From Cristatella mucedo (lineage: Eukaryota; Bryozoa; Phylactolaemata; Cristatellidae), in NCBI GenBank assembly GCA_009760855.2, contig WPIO01000001.1, positions 9,978,001-10,042,000 of the forward strand: DNA of 64,000 nucleotides. Reading direction: 5' to 3'. Shown here in pieces: positions 12,076 through 23,494 of this stretch; position 1 is the first letter of the stretch, and each line of letters begins with the position of its first letter. The position numbers and the translations under genes were made by a program. The notes under the pieces are model-generated. The model made no database searches. It had not been told where the DNA came from and worked only from the letters and a program-made list of their open reading frames with translations.

Positions 12076-12489
12076 CATATGTTCTGCTCAGCTTTACATT
12101 CACTTTTGTGAACATGTTTTTTTGTCTCTGAGTGACTTATGAGATAACCTACACATAGCCAAAGGCCCTTCTAGCCGATGACTCGGCATCTTCTCGTGTG
12201 CTTTTGCATACTCTTCTAAAAAATTCAGACTAAGCAAAGTCAGATCTCAAGACCCACCCAATTTTCGGTGATATTGGCCAAGAATGGATTAATCAATCTA
12301 ATTACTCTTAAGAAAATAATATAATAACATGCCTTTATAAACCGATGAGACAATCGAAAAGCAGTTCTGCCCTTGATGCCATAGACTAAAAACATGCCCG
12401 GCTGTGTACTAATACCGAGCATAACAAGTGGTAAATCACTGATGAGACAGTTTTTGCTGAGCACCTATGTATAATCAAAAAGTCAGAAG

Positions 12490-13395
12490 GAAATTCTTTG
12501 ATCCCTCTTTGACTTTCAGCATCACAAACTCTATCTTTGTAGCATATTGCTGACATCAGCACTTGGATGGCTTTAAACCTTCTCAGGTCGAATGGTGATA
12601 AGAGGTATGGGTTAACATCGTGTCATTCAGACACTGGAAAGCATAATCCTAAAAATAGTCTCAGCCAGCATATCTCAGCCTTGCATAGAATCTGAGTGCA
12701 CTGTTCCGAATTCACCTTTCACTAGATGACTACATCAGTACCACAGTTAGTCAGAGTACTTTCATCTTAGTGCAAAAACGAGGGCTCACTTAGATAAGGA
12801 TACCACGGTAAAGTTGTTCAATACATTTGTGACATCCCATCCGGATAAGGATACCACAGCCAATCTGTTCAATGCATTTGTGACATGACATTTGTAATTA
12901 TGTAACTTCCTACTTTCAGGTCATCATGCCTGTGCAATAAGGTGCACAACTTTGGTGCAAAACTCAGCAGCCACGCTTGTCTGTCGCAAGCATTGCAACT
13001 GCCACATTACACCACTTCTCACCGACAAGCTCCGACTCCCCATCAAACAGCATATCTACTTCAAGGTTCTGTCACACACTTTTAGGTCCCTTCATTTTGT
13101 TGCTATATAATACCTATCCGATCTACTTCCAAATCAGGCTAGGTGTACCACTTGCTCATCCGACTCAAGTCGTTCGGCCGTTTGTCTCGAACCAACCTTA
13201 AATCCCTGCTCCTTTGAGCATTTGCTGACCCATGCGAATCGTCTTTTGTGTTCTTAGGCATGCTGACACTGTGCATGTTAACATTAACCAACTAAAATGC
13301 TTCCTAACCAGCAGACGTCAAGTGCCTAGAAAGAAAGTTAGTTCTCTCAGGGCACTATATACTGTAGATGTTTCATCATTGTTAATATCATCCTC
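12490..13395 (+). mobile_element. Family A LINE copy, heavily decayed
   Basis: Follows A from ADISTWMAL.. through SISALHRI.., a duplicated DKDTT..LFNTFVTS segment, VQNSAATLVCRKHCNCHITP and TLLGPFILLL to the 3' end GTGCCTAGAAAGAAAGTTAG. Multiple frameshifts. Confidence 0.75.
12793..12888. repeat. Tandem duplication, about 48-bp unit, within a LINE
   Basis: Two adjacent copies of GGATAAGGATACCAC..TGTTCAATRCATTTGTGACAT. The single-copy state is seen in the other family A elements, so the duplication is specific to this insertion. Confidence 0.75.
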
Positions 13396-14035
13396 ATGAT
13401 TATTCTAAACAAAGATGTCGTGTAAAAAAAATATACACTGACGGCAAGAAAACTCCAGGTAGCTGCACTAAGAATAGGAATCTATTAGGATAGGCTCAGA
13501 TGGGAGATGGGTAATAGAAAATAACTAATAGAATAGAATAGGTAATAGAAAGAACGTGGCTTGCAGATCTATCCACTCGATACTGTTTATGATAACAGTA
13601 GAAAGCTAATAGGGCCACCCGAAAATCTATCAGTTACAACAAAGTAAACTATAAAAAGAAACGTACTGACCACGAATTTTTGCAATTGCTGTTGTTATTT
13701 CAACTCCCCCCCCCGTTTAGTGGTACGGCAACTACGAAAAACCACCTCTGACGTGGCATAGCTAACAGTGATTGAAAAGAGAAAATACAATTAAAAAAAT
13801 TCGTTCAGAAAGGAAGATTAGTCATAAGAAAAGGGCAGGATGCCGGCATAAGCAGGTAATAAACAGCAGTATCTATAACATAGAAAGAAAAACAGAACTC
13901 AAGCGAATCTGCCCAATGCAACATTAACCAAGTCATGTGGTATGTGGGTACAGCTAATAATATGCCAAAAGGAAACTGACACATAAGGCTTCGATGACTC
14001 TCAACAAAGCATGATAGAACTGCATGCCAAATCAC

Positions 14036-14200
14036 CTGTAAGAGTGCTGAAGATCGAACAGGGAGCATGTGCTCCACAATCTCCTTCATTCGCAGGCAAT
14101 ACTCGTTGTGTTCAAAGAGGGATTTCTCACAATACGCCAAGTCGAAAAGTGGGTCACTACACTGCATCTCCTCAATCCACTGCTCAAAGCTGTTGATGAG
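14036..14200 (-). CDS. Trio: Trio-like exon 16: spectrin repeat 6, helices A-B
   Basis: 165 nt, 55 codons, phase 0. Begins LINSFEQWIEEMQCSD and ends MLPVRSSALLQ, the counterpart of Trio IISDLESWNDELSQQ to VIHQGQDLLQ, two residues shorter. Acceptor TTTGTATAG, donor CAG|GTGATT. Confidence 0.92.
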
Positions 14201-15055
14201 CTATACAAATTAAAGAATATGTGCAACGACATTACAATTACCTTTGATACATAGGGTTTGTGCTGGCGAGTCTCCATAAATTGAGTTATGACGATTGAGA
14301 TTGCGCCGACCTAGCTTGTTAGCTACAATGCTGGTTCGAGAAAATTCAGCAACCTAGCAATCTAGCAACCTAGACAAAAAGTAAAACAGTATTTCATAAA
14401 GTCCTACAAAACAAAATGCCACCACAATGTATGATCCACATGAGTTACCAATGCTGGTTGTAAACCACCTTGGTGTGCTAGCCAGTCATGAAAAGCAACT
14501 GAAATGAGCTCGGTTTGGCAATTTCTGAAGCAACGTGATAACGATGTGATAACGCATATTTGCAGACCAAAATTACTGCACTAAATTGACGCAAATGAAA
14601 TTCGGCAAACTGCTTTTTACGAAAATGGAATAAGACAAAACCGTTTCAGCTGTTGTTTTTTAAAGTTTTGACATGCTATGTGGGCAGATGCACAGAATAA
14701 ATTTAACTTCGGTTTCGAAATTTCGATTTGATTATAATGTAACAACCCATATATCACTATTTTGTATCCCAATTGCTGGCCAAGACTTGTGTGACAATTT
14801 AGAATGGCTCGTGGCTCATAAGAAAATACTGTACTGAAAATGACAGTTTTCTCGTTCTATTAGTGCCATCACTTTCTTGCTCAGTCCCAAACTATCCGAC
14901 CTAACACTTCGCAAACACAAAACTTGATGCCCCAAACCTTTGGCATTCTAGAAGTAGCACCCGGATACAGTGGCAGGCACGCATTGTTCGAGAAGGACAA
15001 ACATGGCAGTCCAATAAATATCACTTAACCGAGTTTTGATAGTGTTATAACAAAA

Positions 15056-15335
15056 TCTCTCCGACCTGCCCTACCTCCCTATCAAGAAGGAAATCGACTT
15101 CAACATACTGACACTCACTTTTAGGTCCCTTCATTCTCCTGCCGAGGGTTAAACCTTCCTCCTTTTCACAGCATAAGCACTGCTCATTTGAACTGTCCAT
15201 AAGTGCTCACACACACTAAAACTGTGCATGCTACTATCATTAATCAGCTGATAAGCTTTCTATCCAGCATTTGCCAAGTTCCTTGAAAGAGACTTGATTC
15301 TCTAAGGGCTCTATACAAATCTGTATTAGTATTTT
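15056..15335 (+). mobile_element. Family A-like LINE fragment with internal deletion
   Basis: Carries CACTCACTTTTAGGTCCCTT (RT C-terminal region) joined directly to the 3' untranslated end (AGTTCCTTGAAAGAGACTTG, GGGCTCTATACAAAT). Several hundred bases between these parts in full copies are missing. Confidence 0.7.
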
Positions 15336-15593
15336 CAAATCTTTTAAAACTGCAACTATATTAAAAGCCGTTTGCAACCACCAAGCAAGTTATTTTCTAA
15401 TGTTTTTTTTTTATACCAAGGTGGCAAACAGAGGTGGCAGCACGTATCATTGGCCACGATGTTACTTTTTTTCATACGAATACTAATGGTCGGTGGTCTT
15501 TTTGGCCTGCATTTTGTCAAATTAGGTACGTTATGGTGATATCTTGATTTTTGGTAGTGGACGGCATTTGTCGGATCTGCTCTGCACTATTCT

Positions 15594-15652
15594 TCGCTAG
15601 ATTTTCTAGATACTGTTATTGTTTGCTAGATTTTCTAGATACTTCTTAATCC
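15594..15652. repeat. Short direct repeat GCTAGATTTTCTAGATACT
   Basis: Two copies of the 19-mer about 31 bp apart, each with an internal palindrome (CTAGATTTTCTAG). Located 0.1 kb downstream of exon 15 in the transcribed direction. Confidence 0.8.
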
Positions 15653-15752
15653 TGGTGGGCTGTCTCTCTATGGAGTCCCTCCCCCAAGCTGGACTGCAGC
15701 TGACTAACAATTTTGTTTCTTCCCTATTTGGAAAGCCATGCTAGGATCTTAC

Positions 15753-15868
15753 CTCTGTAGAGTCTTTCTCGAATGCTCTGTAGTCCAAAAGCGCTTCGAG
15801 CACTAACCTCCTTCTTTCCCACGGTTCCTCAAGAGACTTCAGTGACTCATTCAAATTGTGGAGAATAT
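15753..15868 (-). CDS. Trio: Trio-like exon 15: spectrin repeat 5 helix C into repeat 6
   Basis: 116 nt: two bases then 38 codons, phase 0 out. ILHNLNESLKSLEEPWERRR, then LVLEALLDYRAFEKDSTE, aligns residue for residue to Trio VLQQLDEAQSQMEELFQERK then IKLELFLQLRIFERDAID. Acceptor TTTTGCTTGTAG, donor GAG|GTAAGA. It contains no ATG, so it is easily missed. Confidence 0.9.
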
Positions 15869-18584
15869 CTACAAGCAAAAGGGCTTCCAGTGTAATGGAC
15901 CACGAAAGCTCAGCTCATTATAATCTAGCTTCTCCTATACGGTTATCGACCAATCGCAGCATTGAGACTCGTAGAGATGATAGCACGATGCACACGTGAC
16001 ATGGCTTAATCGCTGGAGTTTGCAGCCCAGCTATGATAAAGCCCACGGCACAGTTCATTTTACAAAGCAAGCACAGGCTATGAATTTTGGACTGAGAAAA
16101 AAGCCAACGGCAAGCTAGTTCTGACCCAGTCAGAATAAGTAATTAACTACACACTAAAGTAGAACGAGCAACACAAATAAGAGCTCTTTAGTGTGATGTT
16201 CCATTTCAGATAATAAGACATAAAACATTAGCATTCACAGTAAATTCGGAAATGGCATGGGGTCCCACCTTGTGTAGCTTCTAGTGCAGGCCACCTGGTC
16301 AATGCTGGTAAGTCGGACACAGTAAGAATCTAATGAAAATGCTGTTTGTCAAAAGACGTATCAATTTAGTCTTCGAAGCAGAGAACAAGACAGAGGATGA
16401 AATATACTCAGCAAAGAAATGGTAACAGACAGCCCTAAGCTCGTAAGGAAGCAATAGTCATCCACAAGAAGGTGGGTTGCAAGTGGATAGGAAAACAGAC
16501 ATGCCAACTAGTGTGTCTACAAGTCAAAATCTTGTCACACCTATCACATTAAGTGAACCGGGTCTGACCACAACCAATGTAAACAGACTTTTCTCATAGA
16601 GTAAGTCACAATCTGATATTAAAAAAATTCCTTTAACGGCTAGGGGTACTGTATACAGCAATATCGTGATAGGATAAGTACGAACTGAAAAATGCATGCA
16701 TATTCGCTAGTTGGATGCCTGAGCACATGCTGTTCCACCAGATGACCAATGTTTATAACATAGCATCACTGAAAATAAGTTTGTTTCTTAATTGCAATGC
16801 TGAGATGCTGCAACACACAATTATTTAGAAAGCAGCAGCCCTGCAACTGCATTGATAAACATTATAGTCTGGAGGCCTGCAACTGAAATGATGCTTGCCT
16901 ACACAACCGAAACTACATTTACTGTAAATATCCAAAATGTTCCACTATTATTATAGGCACTAGCCTATACCTTCGGGAGCCTGAAAATTCTAGGTTTGCT
17001 TTGGAAAGAGCATCTGCGAGTCTAGTAGGATAAATGTCGGGTGGATAACTCTCGACGGTCCAGACATAATCATTACTGACTATTAACGAATAAATTTACT
17101 GAGAGAAGAAACAGGAGTTTCTGTCAAGGCAGACAGAAAAAGAGAAGTAAGAGTGTCAGGAGCCATCACTCAGTTGGTCGGCCAGACAACGGGTAAGCTC
17201 GGAGTGGCAGAGCTGGGGCTGACGCTCCCTTGTGTCAGCTATGTAGGTTTAGCTGATTGATGGGCAGCTATCGAAGGCGGAGAAAGCTGAATCTTGCAGT
17301 TCTTTCTTAATTTAGCAAAATCTGGACATGGGAATTCTTCAGTATCTTGCAGTCGCCATATGACATATTCTTTTTGCCATTGAGCTTCGGAAGTATTTTT
17401 GTATTGGGCTTCTTCAGTTGTCTTGCTACTGTTTGACGAAAACCTGCTTTCGTTGATTTTCGGCAGTTTGATGCTGATTGGACTTCTCTGTTGTTGGTTT
17501 TTCTTGTTTTTGTCTGTGATAGTTACATGCTTATTTTAGGCACTTTGTTCTATTTAGCCCTTATTCATTATTACAAATTTCACTTATGGTTATTTCACAC
17601 TTTGGGTAATTCCTCACTTTTGGTCTTGCTCAAACGAAATTAAGGCTGTTACCATATAAACGGCAACAATTAAATATAAAGGTATTCTTACATCAAAGGT
17701 TGCAGACAGCCTAGATTGGCAACTGTGCTTTTCATGAAGAAATCTACTGAAGATTCTTTCCAGCACTCCTTTTGTCTTTCTTCTAATCATAATCCTTACT
17801 AATGGACAGACAGACAGGCATACTACTGAGAACATAAGCCCCAAGATCAGTGGTAATGATAAGCATGCAGTGAGATATCGTGAATCATAGATCAATCACA
17901 GCTCCTTGCAGGCATCTTGTGCAGACTAGGGTGCTTCATGGTCTGCCAGGATTTTAACCAAGCCTTCATAAATATGTTACAAATCGTGCAATTGCAGGTA
18001 AAAATGTATGCAAGCTTGATCTTGTCTCATGACTAGTATCTAAGTTGACATACAGCAGTTAAACTGCTGATCTCAGCACCCTTTACCGTAAGCAAGCAAC
18101 ATAGTGAACACCCGCTGTGGGGGTCTGAGTTTATTCTGGGAGGGAGGAGTCCTTTGAGGGAGGAGTCCCACAATACTATCTTCGGAGGTGGCATCTGTCG
18201 GAATCCTGCTGTCTGTGTGAAATTCCTTCACAGCACATGGGAAATCGATGTCCCAATGTCAGCCGAAATCGCAGGAGCTGCTTCGAAACACAAAGGATGG
18301 CAAGAGCAGCTAGTTGCATCAACGGTCTTGGCCCAGCTCGAGTAGAGGTATTGTTGCCGACCACAGCAAAACCTCCAAATCCTATAAGCTAGTGAGCGAA
18401 CATGGTTAACCCAGATTTAGAGCTACATCCAGCTAATTAGTGAGGTGGGTTCTGAATAGCCACTATAATGTAAATACACACATACAATTGGGAGCTTTAT
18501 TAAAGAATCGTGGGACTGCTTGAAGAGCACTTCCCTTGCATCTGTCTCGGGCTAGCTGAGTGCTTAAAAGGTTAAAAGGGATAT
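15869..18584. other. Intronic sequence, nothing assigned
   Basis: Reading both strands gave no LINE, SINE or exon. A minus-strand open frame at 17614-17895 has two hydrophobic stretches but no recognisable family; I take it as chance. Confidence 0.45.
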
Positions 18585-18745
18585 CTAATTCAATGGCCTC
18601 ATTTACATATCGGCAGAAGAGTCTTAACAGCCATTACAACCGCTTTCAGAGGGCAATAAAGGATTGCCCACTGCAAGACCTATACCCACGACCTGGGTCG
18701 TGAAGAGCAAACACCTTACCCCTGGGCTAGGAACCAGAGCCTTAG
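18585..18745 (-). mobile_element. SINE-A copy
   Basis: On the minus strand: A-box-like CTAGCCCAGGGGTAAGG, then GCTCTTCACGACCCAGGTCG, a degenerate B box, AATCCTTTATTGCCCTCTGA and a 3' end AAATGAGGCCATTGAATTAG. It belongs to the subfamily with a CACGACCCAGG core. Confidence 0.8.
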
Positions 18746-19127
18746 AGGAAAGTTAAGCAGCTGTTGGTAAAGGAGTTTCTCTGATTAGTATAAATTATGT
18801 CACGACCATCTATAACATAAAAGCCAAGCATCCTAACTTGCTAGTGAGCAAAACCGAGTCCAAGGCTAAGTAATCGACAATCCAGGTGGGCCCACATAAT
18901 TTGGCACCGGGCAGCAGCTGATCACATGTTAATAGGCCACATTCCGGTATGGCAAACGATGTATGTTTTTTTTCTATCACTGAGCTTGAGAATATGCACA
19001 CAGTCCTTATTGGCAGTTTATCATATTTGGAGGAATCCGGTCAAGGATATCACCTTTTTTTGGCACAATAGCTACTGTGCAGGCAAAATCGCAGGTGTGG
19101 CTTTTAGAGTCGAAAGAAAAAAAATCC

Positions 19128-19298
19128 TAGCTGCTTAAACAGCCTCTTTTTGTATAGCGACAGAAGAGCCTTTACGGCTATCACCACCGCTTGCAGTGGC
19201 GATAAAGGATCGCCCACCACAGGAATCGAACCCACGACCTCGGGACCGAGGTCGTGAAAGCAACCGCCTTACCTAGTGTGCCATTACGGCTCACCAAG
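19128..19298 (-). mobile_element. SINE-A copy, near full length
   Basis: Minus strand: GAGCCGTAATGGCACACTAG, GTAAGGCGGTTGC (A box region), CGAGGTCGTGGGTTCGATTC (B box), CTGTGGTGGGCGATCCTTTA, ending AAAAGAGGCTGTTTAAGCAG. tRNA-derived head plus family-specific body. It belongs to the CGGTCC..GAGGTCG subfamily. Confidence 0.88.
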
Positions 19299-21589
19299 AA
19301 AGACTGCTTCAAGGGATGGATTATGCCATCTGAAAGGCAAGTATTGCAAGTGCTACTCCAAATGAACCCATAGAAGAGGTTACTATTAAATGTAGCATTG
19401 CAGTGACAACATGATTACTTCTTCCCGTCCGGGATGTTTTCGAGAACTCCGGCTAAACACGTAATATGCGTCAGCACACTGCATGCCACTATGTTGGACT
19501 GTTTTAGACAATCCAAAGGCAGAAATTGGAAGTACACATGGCAAAACGAATAGAATTTAAGCAACATCTCGGTTACCTTTTGTGCAATGCCATAACGGAT
19601 TGCATTGAGAAAATCAAGATCCCAAAGGGTAAGCATTTTCTTTTCCCTCAAAGGAATAATAAGGAGTACACGGCTAGGGTTGACTAAAAGCTGACCAACG
19701 AGCGACACAAAAATACGAGTGGATGGCAATATTATTAAAAAATTGAACACAAACACGGGAATAAACATTAGTTTCTCTCCTGTTGCTATTCTTTCAAGGA
19801 GTAAGTCCTCAGGCTCAGATAATGAATATGCAACAACTGATATTGAGCCCTATAACTACGAAGCTGCATAATGTTCAAAAGACTCCACGAAATAGTAAAC
19901 ATTGCAACTCCTTAGTTTGTTTCAGGCTCTGATCGAGCTGTTATACCAGATATGCCAATCGGTTCACTTACTGACTGTACTTGGCTAGTTCAAGGCAATC
20001 TGGCAAAGATAGCATTTCTGGTCATGAAGAAGCAATCGTAGTCGGAATTCATGGCACACATACGACTTTGTTAGGGTATTGGAGCTCTGAGAGGGTTTCC
20101 TTGATCAAAATGATCTCACAGCTTGTAACGTTTGCAGGTTCTTCTAACAGACTTCTTATATTAGTTCATGCTGTCAATGACATTGCTGAGAGCAGAGTAG
20201 CTACTAGCCAACGACTACAATGCCTTCCTCTTTTAGGACCACGATAGCATGAATGTTAGCTCCAAGTGGATTTGCAAAGAAGACAAGAGTTCTCCAAGCC
20301 CTCCAGAAAGCAGCTGTCTTAATATAATCAGGCCATTCACAAAAGTACTCCCATTGTAATATTCCTATGAATTGTTTAATTAATTAATTAAATGGCAGTG
20401 TTGCTTTCAGCTTAAAAAAGCATTGCTATTATGCTTCTTCAGCCAACAATCTTTATGCTGGAGTGACAAGCAGGGTCATCCGCATTGGGCCAAGACAGCT
20501 CGGGTTTAATGGTGGCTTCAGTATGCACACAGCATAGATACCAAATAGGATAACAGCTGCTAATTCGTCTTTTGAATATTTTATATTTGCTGTGTAGCAC
20601 GGCAGCTGTGTGCTTGCTGCTGTCAGAGATCCTGCCTTCATGGTCATGGGAAAAGAGGCTGTCATGGGGGCATGGCTCTTCAGCCAAACTAGCCACTTTC
20701 ACCTCAGCATGTGTGCCCGTGCTTTCTTTGCTAATCTTTGGTGTGGAATATATGAATGTGTGATGAGTTATATTTTCGTGCTGGTAACCCAGCTACGCAT
20801 AGGAAAAACCGTTCATTTTTGTGACATGAGTTTTATGAAGATTATAGTTTCAAATGCACAGCAACAATCCAAATCTTATCCGATTAAACAAATTTCTCAT
20901 CTAACGTATTTTTCACGCCAAAATCAACTTATTACTGCCATAACGTTCCGGATGAATTGCTATTTCTTGGTCAGATAGAAGCCCCTACTGCACACTCCAC
21001 ACGGTAGACACTTCAGCAGATTCGTAAGAAAGTTCCCAATGCCTCGTGTCTGTGTGAAAATACAGAAAAACCGAGGGCTGTCAGCAGTGGAACTATTTAA
21101 TTACGAAACAATTTCTCAAGCTGGACAGATCCTGCAACCTCTTATTTTCTGGTCCGATGCTCTTGAGATTGAGTTAATCAGAGGACATTACACTCTTAAC
21201 AAAGGGTTTAAAGCCATGGCTGGCTTTAAACGGTCACATATTTGCTCGAGCCGAACAGCGTATACTGACAGAATGCATATGTACGTTTTTTAATTGCGTT
21301 TAACCACTACGTCGTCAGAGGTCAGTGACTGGAGACTTTATCTGTTTCTTAGTGTAAGCATAACAGTTAAGGCAAGCCAAGATAAACGTTAAAAGAACAG
21401 TTCACTGAAGCATTGCTTAACATCCCTAAAGGTGGACTGTAAGTATGACAGTTAGGGATAAGCTACAGATACAGCAGTAACTTTGAAATTACAGACCGAT
21501 TAATGGCCGGCTGCTATGGGTGTGTGTTGAAAAATTACCAAGATGTGGTAGCAGCAACTATTCAAGAGCATGCAAAGAACAAAAGACCT
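19299..21589. other. Intronic sequence, nothing assigned
   Basis: No mobile element or exon is recognised. The minus open frame at 19415-19768 was tested as a Trio exon and rejected. A TTAATTAATTAATTAA stretch sits near 20376. Confidence 0.45.
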
Positions 21590-21766
21590 AATAATATAAT
21601 AATTATAGTTCATTTGTATAGCACCCTAAGAGAACTTAATCTCTATTAAGGCGTTTCACATATGTCACAGGGCTCAAGCCCGAGAGACCTCGGCCATCAC
21701 ATACATTCACCCTGACCCTGGTCGGGACGAGCATCTTAACCACTGGGTAAAAAAAACCAGCGCAGC
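21590..21766 (-). mobile_element. SINE-B: tRNA-like head fused to family A LINE tail
   Basis: Minus strand starts with a tRNA-like region (ACCCAGTGGTTAAGATGCTC as A box; GGGCTTGAGCCC near the B box). It then runs through TAGAGATTAAGTTCTCTTAG and GGTGCTATACAAATGAACTA into an ATT/ATA-rich tail. The second half is the conserved end of the LINE. A second copy lies at 63126-63284. Confidence 0.82.
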
Positions 21767-21822
21767 ACAAACAGCCAAGAGACATAGAGAACTCAAATGA
21801 TTGTAGCAGCCACGAGACTTAC

Positions 21823-21875
21823 TTTGAACGTTCTCGAAATCGCCTGCACCACCGTCTTCACCGGTATTTGTATGA
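21823..21875 (-). CDS. Trio: Trio-like exon 14: 53-nt linker exon in spectrin repeat 5
   Basis: 53 nt between a TTTTGCAG acceptor and a perfect CAAA|GTAAGT donor. It encodes HTNTGEDGGAGDFENVQ and joins exon 13 (phase 2) to exon 15 (phase 1). Vertebrate Trio has an unconserved Ser/Asn-rich linker at this point. The call rests on the splice sites, the two matching phases and the position. Skipping it would shift the frame, so it is not a simple cassette. Confidence 0.75.
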
Positions 21876-22249
21876 CTGCAAAATCACATAAACTACTCAA
21901 AGCTCAATAAGTAACTTTAATAGAACTAACAGCAGTGCCGAAACCCAGACCATTGCTAACAAACAGGCATAGCCAGCATTAAGCAAGGGAGGCGTAAGAC
22001 CTGGACTTAATAGGCAGCCATCATAGGAAGACTGAAGTGGTGGGTCAGGTGACTCCTTATGGTGGGAGAGGGGTAGGGCCAGGCACTTTCCCTACGCCTA
22101 TGCATACACACTGTTGCTATCGGCTTGAATATACCCCAATATGCTGGGTTGACGAACAGTAAGCTGGGGTAAACAAGTATGAACATAGATAGTTGTGAAC
22201 CACAGCTGGCAGTGGCGACCAAACCTTGATAGAAATGATCTGCACAACG

Positions 22250-22337
22250 GTCGAGTGAGAGTGAGAGTGAAAGGAAGAAGAGAGATTTACTATAGAGGCA
22301 GAGAAGGGAGGGAAATTAAAGGGAGGAGAGAGGATTC
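22250..22337 (-). other. Long pyrimidine tract (minus strand) in the intron between exons 13 and 14
   Basis: Plus strand is almost pure purine (GAGAGTGAGAGTGAAAGGAA and onward). On the transcribed strand this is an 85-base C/T tract with a decoy CTATAG. It could bind polypyrimidine-tract proteins. No exon homology follows it. Confidence 0.6.
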
Positions 22338-22537
22338 ATCACTGATGACTAAAGGAAGTGTAAGATAAAGGTGGCCATGACACGATGCCGAGGCATTTGG
22401 TGCATAGTGACCAACAAGCCACCAAACGTAGCTGTCTGATGACGGCGACACTTGAGTCACAGGCTGGTCAGCAGACAGCCATGATGACAGGTGGCATGCA
22501 ATCGAAGACCTGGTCGTCGGGCACGACGATCCCCTAC

Positions 22538-22731
22538 CTAAACTGGCCAAGCTGCTCCAGCAGGCTTTCCCCCTCATTAACCGTATTGACTGCAGCCTCG
22601 TTGGTCGTTTCCCGCTGCCGATGAAACTGAACGAGCTGCCGATGCGCCGTGTCCACCGAGTCGGGTGTGACAATGTTTGTCGTGCTGTGCTGCTGCAGCT
22701 CCTCACGAAGCTCGTTGAACCACGTCGACAG
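22538..22731 (-). CDS. Trio: Trio-like exon 13: spectrin repeat 5, helices A-B
   Basis: 194 nt: 64 codons plus two bases (phase 2). LSTWFNELREELQQHS and later VNTVNEGESLLEQLGQF match Trio LWTWLEELQKELLDDV and VNVIKEGEDLIQQLRDS. The acceptor is CCCGAACAG after a pyrimidine-rich stretch, and the donor TTTAG|GTAGGG. GC-rich, with CTG, GAG and GCG codons prominent, unlike the AT-richer exons elsewhere in the gene. Confidence 0.94.
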
Positions 22732-22878
22732 CTGTTCGGGCACAGGGAGAAAAGCGATGGAAAACGAAGCCCTGCCAGCAGAGCGGTCAGACTTCTCGAC
22801 GGACACCGGGAGACATGCAGGCGCGCACCGGCTGGCCGGCCAAAGCCAGCACGAGTGCAAGACCGGGCTACTACTCGC
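22732..22878 (-). other. 147-bp stop-free in-frame segment between exons 12 and 13: GC-AG intron or retained insert
   Basis: The segment lies exactly between two stretches that are contiguous in vertebrate Trio (AKE then LSTW here; VKE then LWTW there). It starts GCGAGT and ends TGTGCCCGAACAG, so it can be a GC-AG intron. It is 49 codons long, has no stop in the coding frame, and would add a Ser/Cys/Ala-rich loop within helix A of repeat 5 if translated. I favour an intron that can be retained; the sequence alone cannot decide. Confidence 0.7.
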
Positions 22879-23070
22879 CTCCTTCGCGTGCAGATAGAAG
22901 TTGACAGCAAGCGCAAGCAGGTGCTTTCGCTGGTCGACGCGCTGAAGGAAGGCGCGCATGCGCTCCTCGAGCAGCGCTGCCTCCTCGTTGATGGCCCGAG
23001 CGTCTGCGCACTGGCTAGTAGCCAGCTCGTCGGCTGCGGCTAGCAGCTTGTCGGCATTCGTAATGGTGTT
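22879..23070 (-). CDS. Trio: Trio-like exon 12: spectrin repeat 4 helices B-C into repeat 5
   Basis: 192 nt, 64 codons, phase 0 in. Begins NTITNADKLLAAADELA, like Trio NTYTNADKLLEAAEQLA, and ends FLQRVDQRKHLLALAV then NFYLHAKE. Length equals the paralogous exon 7. There is no GT donor where the homology stops. The boundary GAG|GCGAGT fits a GC-type donor, and the frame stays open straight through to exon 13 (see the 147-bp segment). Confidence 0.92.
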
Positions 23071-23371
23071 CTGGCGACGCACAAAGAGCGAGGCAGTCCG
23101 TTTAGGTGCTTTTGCCGCTTTAACGAGTTTTGCAACCCAACCGAACGAGCGCAGGCGAGGCAGCCACGACTCAAAAGTGTGCCGGCCACTCTCACGCCTC
23201 GGCCGAGAGCAGCAGCGCTGCTTCGGACCAACGTGGTGCTCGAAGCCTGCCTGCCGCCTGGCTGCGCTCTGCCCACCCGATGCTCAGGAAGACAAGTCGG
23301 CAGCTGCTGCCACGGCATGAGTCGGCTTGTGGCACGGGCCAGGGCTAAGTGCCTCAGCTCAGCTTCCCTAC

Positions 23372-23494
23372 CTGTGCAATGGTTTCGAAATGGCTGTGAG
23401 CTTTCTGCAAGTTTTTCGCTTTGGTCAGGTTCTTTCCTATGGCAGAATTCTTTGCTAGGAATACACTACCGTGGTGCTCGAGCCAATTGAGGAC
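23372..23494 (-). CDS. Trio: Trio-like exon 11: spectrin repeat 4, helices A-B
   Basis: 123 nt, 41 codons, phase 0. VLNWLEHHGSVFLAKNSAIG, then KAKNLQKAHSHFETIAQ, corresponds to Trio VLDWIENHGEAFLSKHTGVG and RARALQKRHEDFEEVAQ. Acceptor CTGTTGCAG, donor CAG|GTAGGG. Length and phase equal those of exon 6, its paralogous position in repeat 2. Confidence 0.96.

Noticed and set aside
19415-19768. Minus 117-codon frame considered as the Trio exon before 14200
   Set aside because: LWDLDFLNAIRYGIAQK resembles a spectrin helix, but it is several residues short and out of register. The segment at 15753-15868 fits gaplessly with correct phases.
22290-22916. 208-codon minus frame overlapping exons 12-13
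   Set aside because: Out-of-frame shadow in GC-rich DNA; the Trio-matching frame covers the same bases.
22621-23043. 140-codon plus frame
   Set aside because: Antisense of Trio exons 12 and 13, caused by high GC.
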